Assembly (NCBI GenBank): GCA_014925825.1
Contig: JACGCK010000026.1
Location: 310,001 to 374,000, forward strand
Direction of reading: 5' to 3'
Source: Pholiota molesta
Taxonomy: Eukaryota; Basidiomycota; Agaricomycetes; Agaricales; Strophariaceae
Length of the DNA stretch: 64,000 nucleotides
The number at the start of each line of letters is the position of its first letter. The first letter of the stretch is position 1. The translations under genes and the position numbers were made by a program. Positions 57,366 to 64,000 of the stretch are shown one piece after another. Under the pieces are notes generated by a model. It saw nothing but the letters and a program-made list of their open reading frames with translations, made no database searches and had not been told where the DNA came from.

Positions 57366-59787
57366 TTATTTCTTTTTTGGAGAATCATCCACCCGACGAG
57401 GTCGCTGAACATTGCGCCGGGGGCGCTCATTTTCAGCAGATGTTTCAATGCTCTTCTGCTTCTTGGACAGGTTTGTCCCCTTCTGCATCCTCAGCTGGTC
57501 GCTTGTTCTCGACCGTCGCCCTGGCAGCCGCAGCGGCTTTCTTTGCTGCGATCGTCCTTGCACGCTTCTGAGCCGGTGTGAGATCTTCGAGAGGTGCAAG
57601 ATCGTTGCTGCAGTCAGATGCGGGTGTCGGTTCCACAGCGTCAGAGAGAATAGCGTCAGGGGGAGATGAGCGGGAGGTGTTGAGTCAGCAACAGTAGGAG
57701 ATGTTGATTTGGCGTTGACTGCGGCGTCAGAGCCATTGGAGGCATCAGCAGCGACAGAAGCAACTGATCCTGATCCGGACTGAGATGTAGGATCGGAAGC
57801 GACAGATGCTGATCCGGACTGAGATGTAGGATCAGAAGTGATGGATGCTGATCCGGACTGAGAAGCGGGGCTGTCTAAACCCTGCGCTGTCCCCATTCGG
57901 GCATTGGCGATAGTGTAGTCCCCATCTATAGCGGCAGACGGATCTGGAGAAGTGGAAGTCGATGGGCCATTGTTGACGGACGGTGCAGGCGATGTGGAGG
58001 GGGGCGTTGGGGAATAAACAAAGCCTTCCATACCTTGATCCAGAAGCACAGAATCCTCCGGTCGCAGCCTAGACAGAGATAGCAGCTGGGGGTCAATGTT
58101 GTGGTAATCTTTCATCGGCTCATCAGCATCGGGTGTCGTGGAATTCTGGATAGATGCAGCTGATGCCTGTCTAGCCATGCGCGCAAATGTGTGTTCAATG
58201 GGAGAAGAGGGCGCATTATTGTTGTGGACCGAAATAGGAGGTGGGGTAGGAGTGCGAAGCTGTGCTGGCCCCTGTTCTGGGATGGGGTGGGCAATGGGGT
58301 GGGCGATGGCGACAGGCTCGAAACCCCAGTCAGAACCATGATGATCATCAACAGATGGAGCTGGCGAATGTGATCCGGGGACTGATCTGTGTCGATCACT
58401 GTCAGCTGACTCAGCTCGATGCAGATCTTCGTCGCCACTAAGTCCACCTTCGACAGGCTTGTCATTGTCGTCACTGCCGTCCTCCGAATTGTCGTTGTCT
58501 AAATTGGATGCGTTGCTACTTCCCAAATCAGCAACCACCGCCGAACTCTCACTGATCACAGCGCCACTGGGCTCATCATCAGCACCGCTGGTCTCATCGT
58601 CATTGATCCAGGCAGCGCTGATGACGGACTGCCAATGCTATTAATAAAATTGTAAATGGATTATTCAATGAAAGAGTTGAGCATCATGAACATACGAAAG
58701 CAGTTGCGCACATGCGCAGAGAACGGCTTTGCGAACCCTTTGTCAAAGTCCAAGTAAGACTGTTTGAAGTCATTCCCAGCCGCAGATTTCGGCCCAAAAT
58801 AATGACTAGATTAAAGCATATCAATTTCCGCTGAGAGTAAACCAACAAAGCCAATGTACTTCTGCATATAAATGTCTCCTCCAGCCTTGGGTGACGGTCC
58901 CCCTGCCGAAAGAAGAAGACCCATCCGGTCGCGTCCGCACATGCAGATAAAGCCTTATCCAACACTCTGGGCAACCCATCAATAGCGCTGTTGGAATTTG
59001 TTAGCGCCCATCCCTGTCACAAGAAAGTAATAAATCAAACTCACCTTTGGAACTCTTGTGGAGTGTGCGATGGAGCCTTTTCAGCGAGACTGTCCTTCTC
59101 CTCCTTCGCGCACTTCTCCCGCCAGCGTGCAATATGACTATCCACCTGCTCGATGACCGCCGCAGTCTCATTGGAAAGCATAAAGGAAGTTGTTTGGCGC
59201 TGAATGCGCATGCGATCTGCAGGTGTGATGGGATTTTCAATAAGGCAAGCCGGCGCGCAATTTCGGCCTTGATCTTTTTTGGATATAGGCAATGATAGAC
59301 TTCGGTACGTTGTGGCACGCGCCTCCGAGGCTCCTTATGCCATTCGTTGGCTTGGATGGCAGCAACAAACGAAGACACCTGACTGGATCCTGAACTGGGA
59401 CGTCTGGCATGTCCTGCCCATGAGAACCAGGTGCGGAGTTGCTATTCCATAAAACGAGGTAAGCACATTTTTTCTGTCGTGTATAATCTAAGCGCTTACA
59501 GTTTTACGCAATTCTTGTGCACTAGCGAGCTGTTTAGCCTCCTCAGCAGAAAGAGGCTGGCCAGGCTCTGTCGACAGTAGAAGCGCGTCCTCTTCAGGAA
59601 ATTTCTTGAACCATTCCTCGTTCACGGTGAGTAAGAAGCGAGAGGTGCGATCCCTTTTCTGTTCCTCCAGGTACTGAGAGAGGCGTTGTTCAAGCCATTT
59701 TTTTTGCTCGGGAGTCGTCCAGTTTTGCCCATTTTGTAGCGTATATAGGCGATTGTGGGGATGGGAATTGGGTAGGCAAAAAAACAA
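57366..59787 (-). CDS. Agaricomycete orphan protein with WTTPEQ motif
   Basis: Read right to left. The first coding exon has NWTTPEQKKWLEQRLSQYLE, then NEEWFKKFPEEDALL, the start motif of a large family of unknown function that I know only from Agaricomycetes. Next come VSSFVAAIQANEWHKEPRRR, RMRIQRQTTSFMLSNETAAV and ATGWVFFFRQGDRHPRLEET, a further conserved block. The C-terminal half (57700-58560) is Asp/Ser/Pro-rich and disordered, with a repeated SQSGSASVASDPT unit. The tail is basic (RPRRNVQRPRRVDDSPKKK). Between 57450 and 57660 the plausible frame changes and returns, so an intron or base error is likely there. No enzyme motif is visible. The start at 59787 is approximate because it is not an ATG in the open frame. 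Confidence 0.6.
57770..57865 (-). repeat. Coding repeat of 39 bp (SQSGSASVASDPT units)
   Basis: Tandem copies of a 39-bp unit within the orphan gene encode SQSGSASITSDPT, SQSGSASVASDPT and SQSGSGSVAS. It lies in the disordered Ser-rich part and keeps the frame. Confidence 0.8.
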
Positions 59788-60133
59788 AGTCAGAGTCCTG
59801 TTATTTTGTGCACATTATTACAAGTCCATAGCGTCTACTCATGTGCACATCAAGCAAGATAATGCAACGCAAATTCAAATTTTCGATCTACAGCCCCATG
59901 TGCACATTGCAACCGAATCTATCAGACCAGAATTCTGTTCTGGAACTTTAATGGAAATTTAAATGTGCACATGGCCTCAGTACGAATAGATCTCAGATTT
60001 GCGACCAAGAGTCTCTGCATGGCACTTGCTCCACCATCGCACCGAGTCTATATAAGCTCCTTGGAGTAATAACTCAACGTCTCCAGACATCCTCTGACCT
60101 CCAACTCCAAGCCTACCCTTGTACAATGATATC
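59788..60133. promoter_or_regulatory. Divergent promoter of the orphan gene and the RNase H1-N gene
   Basis: The two flanking genes point away from each other. TGTGCACAT words occur at about 59808, 59840, 59897 and 59961, like those right of the foldback element. A TATA-like CTATATAAG lies near 60047, about 85 bp before the right-hand ATG. Confidence 0.5.
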
Positions 60134-60709
60134 ATGTCCAACATTCCCCAAGAGCCTGTCGACACCTCCACACATGGTGTGGACGAGCCGACAAAACAGC
60201 TCCTTAGGGAATTCGCGGCGTCTCTTAGCCATGCACACTCTGGTATGGTATTTTTTCCCTCAGTAGGTTTTAATCTAATCGCTAATACATTTCTATATCC
60301 GCAGTCATCTGTCGTATCCTTGAAGGTACATCGCTTTATCTATGATCATAACACTCTGATTTATCACTTTTATAGCATCCGGGCAAAGCGGCCCCCTTCC
60401 GACTCTCGTATTCCGTGACTTCGTACCCGCCAATGCACGCTGGTACAGCATGACTGCTGGCCCCAACCCTGGGGTCTATCAGGGGCTGTACGTACCAGCA
60501 TCTATTTCTTTGCATCCTCATCTAACCAATTAATTTTACTTAGTCAGAACCTTCCGAACACGTCCGTCTCCAACGTACAATACGGGAGGCATGCCAGTGA
60601 GGAGGAAGCTCGCCAGGCTTTCAACGATGCGCTTGATAAGGGCAACGTCAGATGGATCTCCGATGGAACTACTGCAGTCCTTACACGAGCAGATGTATAC
60701 GGTGCTTAG
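60134..60709 (+). CDS. Small protein with RNase H1 N-terminal (viroplasmin-like) domain
   Basis: ATG at 60134 begins MSNIPQEPVDTSTHGVDEPT KQLL. After two introns the sequence reads GPLPTLVFRDFVPANARWYS, then MTAGPNPGVYQGL. The next exon, after an intron at about 60489-60541, gives QNLPNTSVSNVQYGRHASEE EARQAFNDALDKGNVRW and ends TRADVYGA with a stop at 60709. WY...G..PGVY....., followed by a final A..AF segment, is the pattern of the small RNA/DNA-hybrid-binding domain at the start of eukaryotic RNase H1. No RNase H catalytic domain follows, so it is an orphan hybrid-binding domain protein. Such short proteins are numerous in Agaricomycetes; the role is unknown. Confidence 0.7.
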
Positions 60710-60783
60710 ATTAGTTGTGCTTGGTTGTAGTGAAATGCATGCAATGTTTTCCCCCATCTATAAAGTATGAACTACTGTGATCC

Positions 60784-61477
60784 TTACACGAGCCGTAAGT
60801 TGTACGCTGCGCCTTTCTCGGCCATCCCATTATCCAACACCACACCCAAAATTCCACCCGCACATGCAAGTCTCTTCGTCATATCGATCACCAGATTTAA
60901 ATATACCGCACGGTCGTCTGAATTGTCGGGCAACCTTTGAAGAACTGATGCTACCTGTTCGTTGAGCTCAGCCCCTTGCCGCTGAACCTTTCTTAAGTCA
61001 GGCCGTCTCATCGGGATTAAATGTCCTGATGCATGTCGCGGTCCTCTCTCATGGTCCCAGGTATCTATTTTATACCAGGAGTCCACCCATTCTTCGATGC
61101 GCATTTCCAGATTGTTTAAATATTCCTGGAGGTCTGGTTGCGCATCTGCGGACGGTACTGCAATTCCATCTTGCAATGTAGAAGGTGCTTCCGGCGGTTC
61201 TTTATTGATAGCTTCACGTTCTTTCTTTCTAAAGATAATGAGGATCAAATTAGAGCGTTTGGCATATATGAGTTATAATTTGTACAATACCGTTGAAGGC
61301 GTATCTCTTTGTTGCGTATCGCATTCTTTTCATTTACAGTGTTGTGATGACTAGTATGATATGTAAAAAATATTAGGAGTGTTCAGAGAGAATATAAAAT
61401 GCAGATTTTGTTATGGCGTACCGTTGATAATAACGTTGGTGCTTGGTTAAACCATCTTTCCCTACTTTTTGGGTCAT
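60784..61477 (-). CDS. Basic, helical protein of unknown function
   Basis: Read right to left: ATG at 61477 gives MTQKVGKDGLTKHQRYYQR, then after an intron VNEKNAIRNKEIRLQR, then KKEREAINKEPPEAPSTLQD. The C-terminal part reads YLNNLEMRIEEWVDSWYKID, GPRHASGHLIPMRRPDLRKV and LNLVIDMTKRLACAGGILG. The N-terminal part is a basic, probably helical segment with evenly spaced Arg/Lys (YYQRN..K.R..K.I..QR..ER), as in agaricomycete proteins that often sit near transposons. No known catalytic motif. It converges with the RNase H1-N gene; their stops lie about 75 bp apart. Confidence 0.6.
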
Positions 61478-62214
61478 AATGGTACTGATCAAACGACGAG
61501 TTTCATGCCATGGTCTATAACAGACATACCGATATTCTAAAAAAATCGCTAAAATTCTAAAACTTCGTTTGCATGCACTGAGTACCTTGCCTACTTATAA
61601 TATATACTGTATCTCTCATCTGACAAGCTACAAAATATGTAAATCGAGGATTAAATACCAAACCATGCAGTATGCGACCCGTATGCGACCCGTATACGAC
61701 CCGTATGCGACCATTTGCGACCCGTATGCGACCATTTGCGACCAGTGTGCGACCAGTATGTGATAACTGCTTTCCATTTTTGGGTAGATCTGGATATTTG
61801 AATCTGGATCTGATGGCCCGATTAAGGCTGATGTCTGGTCGCTCCGATGGCCTAGTATAAGCAGCCCGTCTAGAAAGGTCGTTCATTCTTACCCCCCATA
61901 ACCTCTAAGAAAATCTACCAACCATACGTGAGTACGCGGTGCAGGCGAGTCTACCCCGACACCCTGGCCGTGCGCCTCACATTCTATTCTACAATTATGC
62001 TATTCTACGATTTCTGCAGTGCAGGCGAGTCCACACAGACACCCTGGCTGTTCCGCACATTTCTATTATTTTGTAAATTATTTCGTTTCATGGTGCAGGC
62101 GAGTCTACCAAGACACCCTGGCTGTGCACATTTTATTTGTCTGGTCTTGTGCGGCGCTTCCTACCCATCCCTCTCATCCTTCTTGTCTTCGCATTGGCTG
62201 ACATATGTTCTAGT
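61478..62214. other. Upstream region of the TET/JBP gene with two repeat arrays
   Basis: 61672-61757 holds tandem 10-13-bp units of GCGACCCGTAT and GCGACCATTT. From 61939 to about 62120 are three copies of a block beginning GTGCAGGCGAGTC.AC and containing GACACCCTGGC.GT, starting at 61939, 62019 and 62093. Between them lies a promoter-like stretch near 61850-61930 with the word TATAAGCA at 61855. Confidence 0.6.
61672..61757. repeat. Short tandem array of GCGACCCGTAT-type units
   Basis: Consecutive units GCGACCCGTAT, with variants ACGACCCGTAT, GCGACCATTT and GCGACCAGTGT, run over about 85 bp. It is flanked by AT-rich DNA and lies between the basic-protein gene and the TET/JBP gene. Confidence 0.85.
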
Positions 62215-62216
62215 GA

Positions 62217-63947
62217 CCAAACTGGTGTCTTTGCAATATGGAAGGCGGTATACGACGTGTTGTGAGTTTCTATTCTACTCCCCCCCCTTAGGCCATTTCT
62301 AATATATATTTCCAGACACGCCGTGGTACTTCATACGGGGACTACGTCCTTGGATTGCGTGACGCGTCCACAATCGGGCTCAACAACTATACGGCATTCA
62401 GTGTCCACATGGCCCCCCTGTTCCGAAATGCTTTGGCGTTAGCGGAGCAGTGCGCTGATGGTGCTACGCTCGATGACGAGGATACTGCTGTGGAAGACGC
62501 CCCTCCACGGCGAATGTCACCCCGCATATCTCAGCACTCTCATCCGTCGGCGCGCTCATACACTGTCGCGCGACCCGGAAAAATCGAGAAGGCGCGGGAT
62601 AAGGATCGTTCCAAAGCTCGCCGCCGCAAGCTCGCCGCTGCTCCCGCCAAGGTGCCTGCTCATCGTCCAAGACTCAAGGCACTCAAGAAGTACCGTGATA
62701 CCCCTGCTCAGAAGGCTAAGACACCCTTGGAATCGCGCAAACTTCCTGCGGGTAGCTGGATTGGTCGTCGCTCCCTTCATGTTCCGCCTAAGACTTGGAC
62801 GCTGGCCGAGTTGTTGGCCTTGGACATGGAGCTGGTTCGTTGGGATGGACGGTGAGTTCTTCAAAACCTATATATTTAACTGCTACTCATACATATACCT
62901 ATTTACTCAGCACGTCTCAGATGTATACGGATTCTGAGGGTCGAGGGCTGGTGTTCCTCGTAGGCCAGCCCTCCGATCCATCTTGGACCCAGTCCATTCG
63001 CAATGCGTCATCTGTTATGACCCAGGCGCGGATCGAAGCCAAGCGCAGCGGCGGGTTTTCTGTTTCTTCAAAGAAGGATCCATTCCACCACCGCCGCGGG
63101 GATTACTACGCAGTCCCGTCGGGCGTATCGTTTGGGGGGGGATCATTGGTTCGCCACCTTAATTGATATCACGCTGTGTTGACTAACGGCTTATTTGCAT
63201 ATTCAAGCACCCAGGTAACTTGAAGATCCCCGGCAGACTTTCTGGCACTGTTCAATCACTTTGCGAGCATGACGATATCAAGCGCATAGCCGGGTTTCAA
63301 AGTGGTACGTTTGAGATAATATTTTCTGTGGTATTGCTTCTGATTTCGATTTTTGTTCTGAAGGCGCGTTCGCGTTCTATGCGCCCAAACTCTACAACGT
63401 GTATCGATCCTACCTGTCCCAACTCTACGACCACTCCCCGCACCTGCGCCCCAATTTCCCATCATGCAGCATCTTCCCCGCTTGTACATTCAATCTCGGA
63501 CCGGGAACAGCTACCATGGATCACACCGATTTCAACAATGTCGCATATGGGCTGTGCGGGATCACCGCACTTGGGAATTTCGATCCAACACTTGGCGGTC
63601 ATCTGGTACTGTTTGACCTTGGCTTGGTAATTGAGTTCCCTCCTGGTTCAACTGTCTTAATCCCTTCTAGCGTGCTTCGTCACGGTAACACCCCTGTTGT
63701 GGGCGAAGGCGTTCAGAGAATGTCATTCACACAGTACTGCGCAGGAGGTTTGTTTAGATGGGTAGATTATGGATTTCAAACCGGTGTGACTCTCAATCAA
63801 ACTGCGATGGGTAGGCAGAAGAAGAAAGCTCTCGATGGAAAATTGGAAGAGCGGATCGAAGCAGCGCTAGGCCTCTTTTCAACCGCATCCAGCCTTCCTG
63901 AAGATCGCGCAGTCATTTTTGGTAGAAAGACGTTCCGTACGACATAG
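62217..63947 (+). CDS. Fungal TET/JBP-family 2-oxoglutarate/Fe(II) dioxygenase
   Basis: A short 5' exon (DQTGVFAIWKAVYDV) precedes RRGTSYGDYVLGLRDASTIG, a basic region (KARDKDRSKARRRKLAAAPA) and WTLAELLALDMELVRWDGR. Later exons give EGRGLVFLVGQPSDPSWTQS, GNLKIPGRLSGTVQSLCEHD and FAFYAPKLYNVYRSYLSQLY. The catalytic core reads MDHTDFNNVAYGLCGITALG, FDPTLGGHLVLFDLGLVIEF, PPGSTVLIPSSVLRHGNTPV and QRMSFTQYCAGGLFRWVDYG. The iron ligands H-x-D (His 63522, Asp 63528), the distal His (63681) and the 2-oxoglutarate Arg (63717) are all present. The family oxidises 5-methylcytosine in DNA. In basidiomycetes these genes are expanded and tied to KDZ transposons. The first exon and ATG are uncertain. Confidence 0.88.
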
Positions 63948-64000
63948 ATCACATGTATGGCATATTTTTTAATCAATCAACGAACTTCCACTCTCTGTAT
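63948..64000. other. 3' flank of the TET/JBP gene at the window edge
   Basis: AT-rich sequence after the stop at 63945-63947, with no further gene visible before the window ends. Confidence 0.4.

Overview
The window is nuclear DNA of a filamentous basidiomycete, most likely an Agaricomycete. The signs are dense introns of about 45-70 bp with GT...AG ends, a Ppo fatty-acid dioxygenase, agaricomycete F-box and orphan families, a fungal TET/JBP dioxygenase and a Ty3/gypsy retrotransposon of the type common in mushrooms. No prokaryotic or organellar signal is seen.

Left part (1-33.9 kb): ordinary, gene-dense, conserved sequence. In order: conventional myosin heavy chain (-, runs off the left edge), Ppo oxygenase (-), SNARE YKT6 (-), DUF985 cupin (-), four-helix membrane protein (+), a rearranged F-box gene (-), site-2 protease (+), ribosomal protein L38 (-), P5A ATPase SPF1 (+), eIF3 subunit L (+), Cid1-type nucleotidyltransferase with an RGG-rich repeat (+), C2-AGC kinase YPK1/Gad8 (+), MARVEL-like membrane protein (-) and an intron-containing tRNA-Gly(GCC). 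Myosin and Ppo carry several single-base deletions in homopolymer runs, so their reading frames look broken although the proteins are clearly conserved. RPL38 and SPF1 are divergent neighbours with unusual start regions: RPL38 has a GC-AG intron directly after its ATG, and the SPF1 start codon is split AT|G by a 48-bp intron.

Middle (34-56.9 kb): an island of nested mobile elements just beyond the tRNA gene. It holds a 568-bp hAT-like MITE with a perfect 8-bp target duplication, then a Ty3/gypsy element (5' LTR, gag, partial protease, RT, RNase H, start of integrase). The gypsy element is split in the protease active-site region by about 11.8 kb of non-coding, strongly palindromic DNA. That insert contains an 8-kb unit with inverted ends of about 0.65 kb, a 3.7-kb near-complete palindrome inserted inside a minisatellite, and a second large inverted repeat. 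The integrase end is broken by another foldback element whose arms are minisatellites of ACCAGTGGT-type units. This nested foldback family, with a shared terminal motif, is the most unusual system in the window. A tRNA-derived SINE-like sequence follows.

Right part (57.4-64 kb): an accessory cluster. It has an agaricomycete orphan protein with a WTTPEQ motif (-), a small protein with an RNase H1 N-terminal (viroplasmin-like) domain (+), a short basic, helical protein (-) and a TET/JBP-family 2-oxoglutarate dioxygenase with all expected active-site residues (+). In basidiomycetes such TET/JBP genes are often carried with KDZ DNA transposons, so this cluster may be mobile-element cargo. No transposase is visible inside the window.

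Exon limits were read by eye from splice signals and protein family knowledge. Gene ends are more secure than individual exon borders.
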